From Pipra filicauda (taxonomy: Eukaryota; Chordata; Aves; Passeriformes; Pipridae): 64,000 nucleotides of DNA. Position numbers and translations under genes: made by a program. Positions 50,846 through 64,000 of the stretch are shown piece by piece. The notes beneath the pieces are model-generated. The model worked only from the letters and a program-made list of their open reading frames with translations, did not search any database and had not been told where the DNA came from. Location: assembly GCF_003945595.2 (NCBI RefSeq), contig NW_024104284.1:2231377-2295376 (forward strand). The letters run 5' to 3'. Position 1 is the stretch's first letter, and every line of letters begins with the position of its first letter.

Positions 50846-53424
50846 ATCATTCTTATTACTCTAAAATGGGTTTGACACATATATAATTTTCATTAATACA
50901 TTTTACAGTGAAAAACAAAGTAAGAATTTAGAAGCAATACCTTTCTTTTCCCAGTAACTGTAAATGAAATGGCATAATTTATTTAGAAACAAAGCAGATC
51001 TGAAGCGCCCCTCTTTTTCCTCTTCCCCAACTCTTTTTTAAAAAGTTCAAATTTGTATTTTAACACTGTGGCTAGCACAGAATACACAACCTGAACAATG
51101 TTTCGAGACCTACAAACCATGAGGAACAGATCCTACTTCAAAATAGTAGCACAATCACTATTTACCCTACATTTTTTATACCTCCTTTCTGATACAGTAA
51201 TTTAGGTTGTTTTTTCACAAATAATTGAAACTAGTCTGTATAAGCACCTTTGCCACCAGAAGTAGTTTTAGTTTTCTCTCCCACCAACAGCTGCTGTTTG
51301 TATTCTCCCGCTGCTCTGTTGCTTATGCCAGCACCAGCACCTGTAGGACCATGTAGGGATGTTCATGAGAATGGGCTGTTGGAGGCAGAAGAAGGGCAGG
51401 GTGGTTTCTTGCAGTAGCAGCTCCGCCTGATGTGCTGGTTTAAAGTGTTTGCTGAATTACTAAGGCAGCCTGTGGTTAAAAACCTTTAAGTTGCCCTGCA
51501 ACCACATTGTTACTGTGCTAATGACTGATGTGACTGACTGCTCTGCAGTGAAGAGGAATTTATTTATTTATTTATTTAGCTCTATATACGGCATCCTATA
51601 GTTTGCAAATAGCTCCTTGCCTTTGAGAATGTTTAAACTTAAAAAGAAAAGCATATATGTGCCATCATTAATATCAACAGGAGTTACAATGAACATTAAA
51701 AAGATATAAATTTATTTATGTGAATTACTTTTAAATATTTCCAGTGATATGTAAATTAGGAACAATGTGTCTACATTTCAAGATTTTAATACATCTTTAG
51801 AAAATATCTCAACCTAAACTTGTTTGGAAACATGAATACATACTTGATCAGTTTTGCTGATATTCCTGTGTCTGGAAATGTGCAGAATTAAGTATGAAGT
51901 TTGCTAGTTTTCTTATACAATGAAGCATTTGTTGGAAACACAACTAACCAATTAGCTGATACAAGAGGAAGACTTTTTTCTTATTATTAATACATCATAA
52001 AATGAGCTTGAAATGTGTAATTTCTTATTAAGAACATACTTTAATCTTCTAGCATATATCTGAAAATAACATGAGTGAACCTGAGCCATATGGCATTTCA
52101 TTCTAGGGATAATAAACCTGTTTGTTACCTGATTTAGTAATCCCAAGAGAAATCAAAGGGTTCAATGGTTAATTCACTTGCAGCACATATTAAATTAATT
52201 TCAGAATGTAGAATAAATTCAAAGAAGAGAAGGAAATTAATTTCCAGTACCTAGAAAGGATTCCTCTAATACTAGTAGCGCAAGTAGTACTTTTAAATAA
52301 AATGTCTACCACAAGGAGAAGACTCAGAAAACATTACCTGTAATTAATGTCCTCATTTTCAACTATACGGTGAAAATGGAAGTTCCTCACTGCCGACTCA
52401 GCAAACTGCTTACAGGTGAATCTTTTAATTGATTTACTTGCACATTTGGCTTTTAAATTCATATTGCTTTCAGAAATCTGGAACATCTGCTTATACCATT
52501 CACAAAGACATATCTGTTATTCACCTGATTGCTCTCCCCACCTACCTCTGTAGGGCTGGGGAGCTTGGTTGGACCCTGAGCTCTAAGAGTGTTTTACCCA
52601 GTTTAGAACTGGCTCCAAAGCCAGTACACTGAACTCCAGAGCCGAACTCCAGAGCTAAACACAAATTCAAGACAATTGTACTCAGAAATATGGAGGACAG
52701 GATCCCTAAAATTTCTTTTTCTCCATCTGGGACAATTTAGAATATAATATTATAGATAAACAACTGTATAAATACACAGCATTATTTTATGGCACATAAT
52801 CATTATATGATAAGACAGATTTTATACTCTTTTCTGATGCTATAGCCTCCAAGGCCCACCACTGCTCATATTTTTAAATAGTCTTATACAAGATATGACA
52901 TTAGTGAAAATAAAAAAAAAGATAATACAGATCTTGATATCTGATGCTAGCTTACAAAACCAAACAGCAACAATAATACTGAGTGGCAGATGTTCACCAC
53001 CTCCTAAGAACTGCCCACTGTAAATCTGATTTCCCACAAATATTTCAGAAACAGAAATGAAAACTGAACAAAAGATAAAAGTCTACTTGTTTAGAAATAA
53101 CATGATATTAGCCCCCCCAATCAATTTTAGAAAAACATAGTACAATATTAACTTCAAAAAAGTTTAAAGTAGTTTAAAATCAAATCCAGTGCTGCAGATG
53201 TCTGTTCCATTGATGTAATATTACTTAAAACAAACATTTTACATGCTTTCTCAGCCATTTCACTGTTTTTACATGATCCACCCAAATATCTAACTGCTGT
53301 CTGGAACAATGGTTTGGAATACTTCCAGATTACTAAGCTTTCTAAATGTTAAAATAACTAATATGCAGCATATGATGAATAAAAAGATATTGAGCCGAGT
53401 ACAGCAAATGCTCCTAAAGTACTG
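50846..53424. other. STAU2 upstream intron, no gene seen
   Basis: AT-rich, with a short (TTTA)n at 51559-51578. No preceding STAU2 exon was recognised. Confidence 0.5.
51559..51578 (+). repeat. (TTTA)n short microsatellite
   Basis: Five tandem TTTA units in AT-rich intron. Confidence 0.88.
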
Positions 53425-53600
53425 ACTTTAATGGTGATGTTAAATTAATAATAGTACTTTTACACTTTGCAACACCTTACTGCTAAAGACTTCAAAGTGC
53501 TTTATAAGCAATAATGAATTCAAATCATACATTGGCTCTGAGAGGCAGATATTATATTAACATCATTGATTATCTCTGGAAACAAAGTAATGTAATATTC
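53425..53600 (+). mobile_element. MIR-like SINE relic
   Basis: The pattern TTAATAATAGTACTTTTACA, then ACTTCAAAGTGCTTTATAAG, then CTCTGAGAGGCAGATATTAT resembles the core and tail of ancient amniote MIR-type SINEs. It is heavily decayed, and the assignment is by motif order only. Confidence 0.5.
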
Positions 53601-56600
53601 TAGACATTACATTAATATAGTTGCAAGATATTAACTTTTTATATTCAGGGCCTATGTTTCATGAAGCTTCTTACAAACTTGTTTTAGAAAGCCAATAAAA
53701 ACTTGGTCTCTTGGAAAACTTCTATCAAAAAAATATTAATTGTAATTAATTTTCTATTTTTAATATATTACTGAGGATTTTTTAACTATCATTTCTCACT
53801 GTTGCGTGCTTACTTCAACTCAATTGTATTGTAGGAGAGTGTATAAATATATTTAGTTGCAGTAATAAAGTTATAACGTGACAAGGAGTACAACAACAAT
53901 AGAGGATTAAGTGCAAGAACAAAAGAACTCTTCAGAAATTATCTCAATGAGTCTTCTAACAATCAGTTGATTAAAAAACATGGGAGAAAGAAATACTATC
54001 CTCTAACACCTTTATGCATAGCAGGAGAACATCTCCAGGTGAGTGTTTTCATCCTCTTGTCAGTTTTCAGCAAAAAAAAATAAAAATTGGACTTTTCTGC
54101 CCACTAAATATTTATCCCAAACTAACTTCACCATATTCCAAAGGTAGAATTGTAATTACTAAGAGTCACAGGATCTGTAATAGACCAACAACATTGTACC
54201 TTCTGCGGGACATTAATTTAGAGGTAGATTCATGAAACATGTTAAAACAATTTCCATTTATATTATTTAAACCTGTGGGCAAATGTGCTACAAAAATACA
54301 CAGGCTAGCTATGCAACATAATTACTAACATTTGAAAAGCATGTCCTATTCATTGTTGGCGGTAATTGTTAGCAGTCTTCTGAAGTCTATGAAAACACAC
54401 CAAAGACCTCTCTTACCTAAGAACAAATTTCTTCATCTTCCACTGTCTACTTTTGCTGTCGGTACTAGATAACTGCAAAACAGTTTAGACTCCAAAGCAA
54501 ATGTATGATTAACATACAAAATGGCTCAACTATCTTTCATAAGCCTTCCCCCGGAAATGTAATCTCAGTGCTTTACACCTTTTTTCACAGCAGCCATAGC
54601 AGAGGTGGTCTTCAAAAGTTCTGTTTGAGTGGTGTTATTTTTATTGCTTATCCTTTCTCTGTAGTGTCCCCTTGGCTGGGAAAACTGGGGGACCTTTCTA
54701 CAAAAGGGTCCTCCACTGTCTGGAATTCATGGAAAACAAAACTAACCATCAGAGGAACTTTCTGCATGGGGAGTGGGGTGAGGAAGGAGAACAATTGACA
54801 ATATTACCAAATGAGCCTCAGTGTAATAAGACTGCAAAAAAATGGAATTTGCTGACACGGGGACAGTGACAAGTTACCCCACCACGGTGGGCTACTAGAT
54901 TAAGAAAAGTTCAGAGTGATGACAGTGTGCCCTGCATGTTCACAGGTATTAGTGTCTACACGGGTACCACTGGTGACTCATTTCTAATTTTCTGTTTCTG
55001 TCAGGAAGACCAGAAAACATCAGAAGATGAGATTTCAGTTCTATCATTCAGCTCCACAAGATGGCCTATAGAATCAGGCTTCTGTTGTCAATCTGCACAT
55101 ACATATATATATGTCTGCATTAATTTTCTCTTTTCTACTTGATCAAGTATCACGGGGATACATTTCTTCTGCCTTCACTCAATAACTTCCCCTGGTTCGA
55201 GGTCACTCATTGACTTTTCATGTTTATGAACACTCGGTATATGTGGTCTAAACCACAACTTCATTCTTGCTTAGAGAATACAATTTTCTCCCTAGGCTCT
55301 TCCTTATCCTATAGGAAAGGTATAGTTGTTCACGCATCAGAAGCAGCGTCAGCTGGTATATGACTTCCCTTGACACTGCTGAAGAGCACATGTTCTTCCC
55401 TGCACTACACTGAGTGACATGGTGCATCAGCATGAAGGAGTGCTTTCATGTCTTGTGTAATGAGGCAGAGTAAACCATGATATAATTCTGTATGTGACAC
55501 ACTCATAAATTAAGTTTAGCACCCCGGTATTTAAAATAACCCTTCACTGGATGAAGGAAAGACTGTTCATAAAGAAATAATCAGTATTTTTGGAACTCAA
55601 TAAAATATTCAATGGAAAATCATCAAAAAGCTCTTTCAGATTATGCTACCTGTATTCACATTGAATAAAGCCTTCTTATAATGTGCTACTTAAAGTACAG
55701 GGTAAAATCTTGTAGTAAGGCAATAAGAAGGAAAGCTTAGAACCAGATCTCATCCTGACTTCACAATTTTGTAAGTTAAAATGGACAAGAACTTAAGAGA
55801 CATGGAGGACACTCACATGCAATAATTATTCCCCAGAACTGGCAGGTTCTCAACATGCCCTAGAATATAGCCCATTACAAATCCACTGACAGCAAAAGAG
55901 AGAATTTACAAAACCAAGTAACTACTTCAATAACAGGACTGAAAAATGTAAATATTATAATAAAAAGATATTATCGTTTTATACTCACTCACTGTAAAAG
56001 CCTATTTATATACTAGAATATTTTCTAATTTTATTACCTCAGTAGGAACTCAGAAAAGGTCAGTCAAACAATTGAAGAGGCAAATAGTATGGCCATTACG
56101 TTCTCAGCAATTGCCTACACACAATCTTGGCTTGAAATACCAGATGCAATCATTACCTACTTAACATAGCTATCTGTGGTATTTCTAAGTCACCAGCTAC
56201 TCCAATATTCAGACATGAAAAAATGTTTTGTCATTACACAATGTCATTCAATCAAAAGATCTTTTCTACATGACCCTAAACAAACCAATGTTATATAAAG
56301 ACACTCATTAAAATACTAGTTTATTTAACCTTAAAATAACCATGACACTGAAGTAAATACTATTTAGTTCTCCATGAAGTCAGGTTGTGATATCTTTAAT
56401 TTCACTGGACTATTTTCTGTACAGCCAAAACAGAAATTGCATTACTGAAGAAGACTTAAATTGTATAAATTTCTGCAACATTTGGCATTTAATTCTTGTG
56501 AGAAAAGTCTTTTGAATTCTCCCACAGCTTTACTCCTGCTTGGAAACATAAGATTTTGGTAAAAGTAAAACCTAGTGTTTGCAGTGGGTGATTTCCACAG

Positions 56601-59600
56601 GATATTCTACGAAATATTTCAAGACAGATGAAACATCTACACTGTAAGTTTCACGTGGTAATTTCTGCATCACATTTTTCCAACAATATGTCAGTGTACC
56701 ACTTAACCAAAGACTAAGACGAAGCAGGTTCAGAAAAGAACCAATCTAAATGCAGAAGGAGGGACAGTTATTCTTATCAGTAAAGAGGATCAGCAAATTT
56801 GGAGCGGGAGCAAATCAAATTAATGAGCTGGCAGATCAAGCTGCTTGTAAAAGCTGCAAGAAAGTGATGTTTGTGGGGATAAAGCAATTAGGAGAGTGCC
56901 TAAGTGCAACTGCAGGTGACCTGTGCAGGCAAGACTACTATTCATTAACCAATTAAGAGGGGAATGAGAATGGTGATGATGATGAAAACAAAGGCATGAC
57001 CCACACGAAGAAGAGATGAAAGAATGAGCAAGTCTACTAGACAAGGAGAGAGAGGTTGCTGAAGCTAAGAAGGTCAAGGGGGCCATCAACAAGCACAGTA
57101 TAGGTATGAGTGAAGATTATATGAATGAAGAGGAGGAGAAAGTGGTGGGGGAGTGGAAGTCATAGGGACAAGATGTTTGATGTAAAGGAAAGGGGATGGA
57201 GGAGAGAGTGGAGAATTAAGTCTTGGTTCTGACAGCAATAAAGTCTCAGTTCAGGCAATTCAATTTTTCAAGGACATTATTATCCCAGACTAAGGGTGAG
57301 GTACATGGTGGGTTCCAGATTGGGAGGAAGGGCACAGGCAAAAGAGAAAAGACTTTAGAAAAGTGAAAGTATTTAGAGGAACACTGTATTCAGGTGAATT
57401 ATGTGATCCTGCTCCATTTGGTCAGCTGAAGACAGAAAACCAAATGCAGATCATTTGCAGAACTACATAATTAAATTTGAGAGTTAACATCAAAAATGAG
57501 CTCTGCATTTCTACTTCACATGCATATTTTTTCAAAGGAATAGGCTAGAAACGTCGAATAAATGTAATTCATATTGGAATTTTAGGGGACTGGGAAAACA
57601 AAAAGAAATTATCTGAAATCATCTCTACCCACAGAGCTGGCTATCTACTGTCATGGTGGCTGTTCCCTCTTTATACATTTTATACATCAAAAGTTTAATG
57701 GTTAAGCAGTCTCCTAGAAAGCTGACTCGAGTTCCTTCTCAGCCTGTGGGCATCCAAATCACAAGCCTCCCAGCCCAAGTGTATGTTCCCTACATATGCA
57801 AAATCTATACTACTCAAGAACCAGGCAGCAGGTTGTTTGCAACACTTTTTCTTTAATCTGTATCTAAAATATGCACAATATCTGTAAACTAGACAGAGAA
57901 CACCAGAATACACATCTGCATCTTCATTCACAAGAGCTTTAATCAACAGACAAACTACAGAGTCATGATTCCTTTAGATCGGTCCTTCCCTGTGGATTTC
58001 TTGCATTTTAGCAGCATCTGATTTTTCCTTTTTTGTCTGCAAATCATATTAAATACACATCTCCCAAAGGTGGCTGCCATTATCCCGCTTACTCTGCACC
58101 CCCTAAGTACTCTCCTTCTGCTAAATAGAAGGAAACAGATAAATCTAAGTCTCCCAATGTTCTGGCCATATGCTTAAAACACTAGGCACTTTATAAATAC
58201 ACACTAAACTCAGTAAAGAAAGCACCTCTGAAGATGCAAAACTTGCAAGACTTCAAACACCTAACTGAGCATCTCAAAAGGGGAAACATGGGAAAAGGAA
58301 GAGGACCACTGCAGTTGTCATCTTACACTCCAGAGTTGTGCCCAAATGCCATTCACACAAAAAAACGCTAACTTGGCTCATCAGTAGTTCTAAAAACAGG
58401 AAGTAAAAAAACCCACATTCCCCATTTTGTTAATATGAGGTGGTTTTTAATATTAGGTGGTTTAGAAGTTTTTTCAACTATTTCCAAAAATACATGCAAG
58501 TTGCATTTAATTGGTTTTATGCTGGATAAAATTATTCTCATCGTTAGATGAAACTGAAAAATAGTAAATCAATTATTAATAATGGCAAATACAACACGGA
58601 TTTCCCAGCTTCAGTAATTCAGGGAAGAAACAAAATTGGAGAAATCTCCTTTGTTTCTAAATTTAATTTTCCCTTCAGTTAGAAAGAAAATTTAATTAGA
58701 AAATTAGCACATCAACTCAGCAGTTACAAAGGCAAGGTATTTTTCAAACATAACCAGCTGTGGTAAGAGACTCTAGATAAGGTTGTGAGACAGAGAGAAT
58801 GCAGACAAGTGGTTCAGCTGATGAAATTGCCCCAGTGATGGTATAATGTTCACCTGACTGTTTGCTAAAAAAAACCCTCCCAAAACAGAACAAAAAACAC
58901 CAAAATCAATAGATGGAAAACTACCGTTCTGTGTTTCATCAAATAAGTGGTGTTGTCAATACCTTTTACTGTGGTTTCCATTCAGAATGCCAAATAATTC
59001 AGCAAATGTTTAGTGATGTATCAGTCTACCTCCTAGCAAGAATGTATTATAATTGACAATGTTTATTAAGTTTGGAAGCAATTCAAAAGCCAAGTCCAAT
59101 GCAACAGCAGTACTTAGAGAGTAAAAATGCATATGATCCACTGCAAATCACCTTTGAAATATACCCAAAAGAATTACATATTTCAGCAAGATATAACACA
59201 CATAAATTCCAATTAAAAATGTCTGAATTACAAAACAAAAACTTTATTCCCAAACTGTAGATTTCCATTACTATTCATGGAAATACAGGAGTATTAAATT
59301 ATCTATTGGAAGTTTTCACCAAAATCCCCAGTTGAAAAATAAACATATAGAGGACTATAAAAATGCCTTTATAAAACTAGTGAGAGTTAGAACTACAAAG
59401 TTCACATGAATTCTGTTTCCTTCAAAACGAAGATGCATTAGTATGTAAAATTTCATAAATACATGATTTATATTCTGTTTATTTTCTCCCAAAAGCTAGT
59501 AAAGAAACAACTGAGTAAGAATCTGAATGCTACCATACAATTATGGCTTACAATACCACCACATATTTTTGTATTTTTTATATTTCTTATATCCTTGATC

Positions 59601-61732
59601 TATTATTGAAGTAGATTTTTAAAAATACTAAAATAGATTTGATTTACAGAAAAATCTCAAATTTTCTCATCACAAACTTAAGAAACTCTTCAGAATATCT
59701 ATTTGCTTTTTTATCTCCTTTTTTTTTATTATTTTTTTTGTCACTAAGAACAATTGTATGAGATCAAGTATCTTTGTTCCTTAGGAGATCATCTGCTCCT
59801 GCTGTTCATTTACCATCTGAAATCATAATCATCTGTTGGTGACAATCTAATCATCTTCACAGTAACTAATTTTGATGTCACAAACAAATGGCTATGATTT
59901 CAGGTGGTAAAGTAACAGCAGGAGCAGATGCACTCTGAAGAACAAAGACTAAAGTCATGCATGAATCCCTAGTAATAAAATGTTAAGCAAGAAAAACAAA
60001 GAGTCTGTCCTTCACAGAGAGGTAGGATTGCCCTGAATGCATTCTTTTTAATTAACAGTTTTTCAGTACTTACTTTGTGACTCCCAAAATTGTTGGAAAT
60101 AGGTAAGGGAAAAACTATACTATAAAAAATCGAGGGTAGGAAACATATAAAAACAGTTATGGTAATTTTTTTCCTTGTTATAAATATGATATTAAAAAGC
60201 ACCATTATTTTTACTTTTATTTTTATATTATTCTTCATAGCTCATCTACAGCTTCTCTAGAACACATACCATAGGATGTGTGTGATTACCCCATCCAGAA
60301 ACATAAAATGAAAATATGTTCCCACGAAAATGCACTTTGCGTTAGGATTGTTTATTTGTTTCATGTTTTGCTTCTGTTGATAACTGCTTAAGTCAAATCC
60401 AGAGAGATAAATGAGCATTCTGTTTACAGTAAACATCTTCTGTATGGGCTAAAAATGCTTCTGGTCTGCTCATAGTCTCTCAAAGTCTCTTCCAGAAGCA
60501 TCAGGAAAAAAACTCAGTGAACATTCTTGCCATTTCACACGTAGAAAATGCCTAAGATATCCCAAAACAAGAAACAAATAGATTCATGTTTCATCTTTCT
60601 TTAAAATTGTGAAATGAAGAGGAAAGGTAAAAAAGTGAACCTGTGGGAAGAAGCTTTGCCGGTGAGTAGGAGGGACAGAAGTGAGGTTTGCCACAAGGAT
60701 AACTGCAAAAGTAACATGATAGAGGGGAGCAGGAGAAGTTAATTTTCAAGAATATTTAATAGGGAATACTAAATATACACTGAGTGAGTAATTAGGAGGA
60801 ACCAGACTGTAGGGTTATTTCTCAGCAAAAACAAACTACATAATAACAGTGCAATGGAATCTGTTCTTCAACTGTACTAAAATATAGAACTGTTATGATT
60901 TTTGATTTTGTAGTACTAAAGTATACAACTTCCCTTTACTATTCCAGTTTTATTTGACTCAGATGAAAACAGTGCATTATGCATACAAAGAAAGGCTATC
61001 TGTCTGCAAAAGCGTGGAACTTGTTTGGAACTGCCTTAAACCCTGCACATCACAGGTGCAGGAGAGATCATACATGTAAGTGATTTCTTTTATTCAAAAT
61101 GAGAAGACACTTCTACTTTCCTCAGTTCTCCTCGACCACAAAGCTCTGAAGTTATCTTGGTCTCAGGGGCTTAGGGGAAGATCAGTGGGTGTGCACAGGG
61201 AAAACTCTTAATACTAGCTCTTCTTCAGGATTTTTTATGTATTCCCTATTTGGGAAACTAACACATCATACTCTACTAGAAGCAGAGAAGGCAAAGTGTT
61301 CATACGATAACATGTACTGGCAGACCATTCCCATACAAAACATTAGCACCATTTATATAAGTAAACATATCTGGAAAACTAGTGAGAAATGTCAAGTAGT
61401 ATTGCATAGGTCTTCTCCAAATGCAGGAATCCTCTGACCTCAGTCACATCCTGAAAAATAGGCCTCTTCATAGAGCCATTCAGTAGGAAGGTATCAACTG
61501 AACTTACTGGTTAACTAAAAAAGATAGAAAAATATTCTGTATATTTGCTACAGTTAAGCTGTAAATTTTAAAGAAAATACCCTAGAAGAGAAAGGCCTCT
61601 CAGGAGGTGAAGAGTTAAAAAAATCAGTGAAAAAAAAAGTATATCCCTATTGACAACACTTTGGGTTGAAACTGCTCCTATTTTGCAAGAAGATAGTACA
61701 GTCTCATTGAAATAATAAATGATACTGAAATA
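53601..61732. other. STAU2 upstream intron, no gene seen
   Basis: No exon, RNA gene or repeat family was recognised. A purine-rich stretch with GATGATGATGA runs across 56960-57230 and is preceded by a 68-codon open frame at 56750-56956 of unknown meaning. A short (AT)n lies near 55102. Confidence 0.5.
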
Positions 61733-62664
61733 ATCTATTCAACATCTTTGTTGGTGACATGGACAGTGGGATCAAGCGCACCCTCAGCAAATTTGCTGAC
61801 GACACTGAGCTGTGTGACACGCTGGAGGGAAGGGATGCCATCCAGAGGGACCTTGACAGACTTGAGATGTGGGTCCATGCAAACATCATTAAGTTCAACA
61901 CAGTAAAGTGCAAGGTCCTGCACCTGGGTCATGGTGATCCCAGGCACACCTACAGGGTGGGCAGAGAACTGGTTGAGAACAGCCCTGTGGAGAAAGACTT
62001 GAGGTGATAGTTGATGAAAAACTCGACACAAGTTGGCAGTGTGTGCTCGCAGCCCAGGAAGCCAACTGTGTCCTGGGCTTCATCAAAACCAGCATGGCCA
62101 GTGGGCCAAGGGAGTGATTCTACCCCTCTAGCCCGCTCTTATGAGATCCCACCTGGACTACTGCATCAAGCTCTGGGGTCCCCAACACAAGAAGGACATG
62201 GAACTTCTGGAGCAAGTCCAGAGGAGGGCCATGAAGCTAGTAAGAGGACTGGAGCACCTCCCCTATGAAGACAGGCTGAGAAAGTTGGGGCTGTTCAGTC
62301 TGGGGAAGAAAAGGTTGCTTGGAGACCTCATAGCAACCTTCCAGTATCTGAAGGGGGCCTATAGGGAAGCTGGAGAGGGACTCTTCGTCAGGAACTGTAT
62401 TGATAGGACATGGGTACAAATTGAAAGAGGGGAAATATAGGTTAGATATCAGGAAGAAATTCTTTACTGTGAGGGTAGTGAGACACTGGAACGGGTTGCC
62501 CAGGAAGGCTGTGGATGCTCCAACCCTGACAGTATTCAAAACCAGGTTGGATAAGGCCTTGAGCAATCTGGTCTAGTGGGAGGTAACCCTGCACATAGCA
62601 GGTTGGGACTTTAAGATGATCTTTAAGGTCCATTCCAACCCCTTACCGTTCTATGACTCTATGA
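61733..62664 (+). mobile_element. CR1 LINE copy, 5'-truncated, including reverse-transcriptase C-terminal half
   Basis: Plus-strand translation gives [16 protein letters not shown] near 61789, with the FADD catalytic box of non-LTR reverse transcriptase, then [16 protein letters not shown]. In a shifted frame, [17 protein letters not shown] lies near 62209. The 3' end is the typical short tandem TTCTATGACTCTATGA at 62649-62664. Frameshifts (for example near 62007-62140) make it inactive. It is the longest CR1 copy in the window and is oriented opposite to STAU2. Confidence 0.92.
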
Positions 62665-63910
62665 TACACTTTAATCACCTGATTATTATTAATGTCGCCT
62701 CTAGATTAGAACTCTCAAGAAAGGGGTTAAGAGATTAAGCACAGTGGTTTCTGAACAGCACCGTTAGAAATAAATGCTCTATATTTACTGACATGCTAGC
62801 TACAACTCCTTTGAATTCCAATTTACTTTTAGATCAGAAGAATGGAAATGCAGGCATTGTGCATTATGAAAGCATCCCAGAATGAAAACCTCTTTCTGTA
62901 CTGTGGCCTGTGGTGGCTGCAAAAAGTTCTGTGAGCATGTCAATCTCTGAAAAATAAGTTAGTTGGTCAGCACAGGTTTAAAACATAATTTTGTTGATCT
63001 TGTCTCCTGTTGAATGAGTTTGCCTTTGTGTTCTCCTTCTAGATTTGGATTTACGCATATAACTGTCAAAGTTGTCTTGTCAGATGAAGCCTGAGAAAGG
63101 GATTGTTTTTTCTCTTTGGTGTAGCAGATGATTGTGGTGTCATCTATAAATACCTTTGCTACAAGACACTGCAAGTATAGAAGAGAAAAGTTAGAGATCT
63201 TATTCTGCTGTCTCAAACTCTAATATGTTAACATTTGAAGATATTAACATTTAAAGATATTTCACAGGCCTTACAGATTTTGACAAGACAAACAGAAGTC
63301 ATCTACAAGTATGGATCTAGGTTGATGAAAGAGCTGTAAGGAAGCAATTAATAAGAAGTCTTAGATCTTGTAGAATACTTCCTTTCAGGGAAATGCAATG
63401 GTATGTGGTGAATCCAAGATCACTTTAAATATTAGCAAACTGTTGTGTAAGTTGAGGCACAAATAATTCCTCCGGTCTTGTGACTAGGAAGACCACATAT
63501 ATACTGAAATACCTTAAAACCTACTTTTAGGACCATGTCTTTCAGATGTACATAGGCAAAAAATAGAAGGTAGCTCATGTATGTATCCATCTCTAGTACA
63601 ATCCTTAGCTGAGGGAGATAATGTTTGGGACTCTTAAGTTCAAAACTATACACAGTCCTAGAGAAAAATCCAGGGCTCATGAAAAAGTGAAGGAAGTACT
63701 ATTTATATTATCTATGCCACTTTAAAGGTAAAAATCTAGCTATAAAGTTACCAAGTTCTATCCTATTCTTTACCTGTTCAGTCTTCACCAACAAGGTTTC
63801 TTGGGCCTTTGTGTCTCTTCCTTCTCTCAAGGAAGAGAGAAACTACCAGTAGTAGAATCTGATCAGAGTCAGGAATGCCTTGAGAAAAGATAGAGCTCAG
63901 CCCATATAAG
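62665..63910. other. STAU2 upstream intron, no gene seen
   Basis: Between two CR1 copies. No exon or RNA gene was recognised. Confidence 0.55.
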
Positions 63911-64000
63911 TCACAGAATCACAGAATTGCAGAATCCCAGAATGGGTAAGGCTGGAAGGAACCACAGTGGGTCATCTGGTCCAACCTCCCTGCTCAAGTA
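63911..64000 (-). mobile_element. CR1 LINE 3' end, cut by window edge
   Basis: TCACAGAATCACAGAATTGC followed by GGCTGGAAGGAACC and TCATCTGGTCCAACCTCCC is the reverse complement of a CR1 3' terminus. The rest lies beyond the window. It is better preserved than the 2.2 kb and 19.8 kb copies, suggesting a younger insertion. Confidence 0.93.

Noticed and set aside
61735..62440. Open frames near 62 kb as host genes
   Set aside because: They are pieces of CR1 reverse transcriptase and its antisense shadows.
1..64000. CRISPR arrays, operons, rRNA or tRNA genes
   Set aside because: No regularly spaced direct repeats, no cloverleaf with A/B boxes and no rRNA blocks were seen. The sequence is a vertebrate intron.

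Overview
The window reads as intronic DNA from a bird. The evidence is 3' CR1 LINE fragments of the avian/reptilian type, ERVL-type endogenous retroviruses with avian-style LTRs, and one clear vertebrate coding exon with canonical splice sites. No bacterial-style gene organisation, rRNA, tRNA or CRISPR array is visible. I cannot tell the species.

The only host coding sequence I can support is one internal exon on the minus strand (50520..50827). Its 103-codon peptide matches, as I recall the family, the linker and Staufen-swapping-motif region of Staufen homolog 2 (STAU2). About 50 kb of sequence to its left would be the downstream intron and about 13 kb to its right the upstream intron. I found no second STAU2 exon, so both neighbours must lie outside the window or be too short for me to recognise by eye.

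Layout: 1-36.4 kb is AT-rich intron with a CR1 fragment (2.2-2.9 kb, minus), a short CR1 3' end (19.8-19.95 kb, plus), an ancient MIR-like SINE relic (29.7-29.9 kb) and simple repeats. 36.4-38.7 kb is a short LTR element: two diverged LTRs around 1.2 kb with no recognisable pol. 43.1-50.06 kb is a 6.9 kb ERVL-type provirus with paired LTRs, a primer-binding-site-like sequence, broken gag/pro/pol and a fairly open integrase core. It is interrupted in pol by a separate 646 bp solo LTR with its own target-site duplication. 50.5-50.8 kb is the STAU2 exon. 53.4-53.6 kb is a second MIR-like relic, 61.7-62.66 kb a longer CR1 copy (plus), and the right edge cuts into another CR1 copy (minus).

Both LTR elements run opposite to STAU2, and the larger one ends only about 460 bp from the exon. 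The interest lies in nested insertion history and a possible autonomous/non-autonomous retroelement pair. I did not find an undescribed functional system. Most open frames of 60-120 codons here look like chance, and the clearest temptations are listed as rejected.
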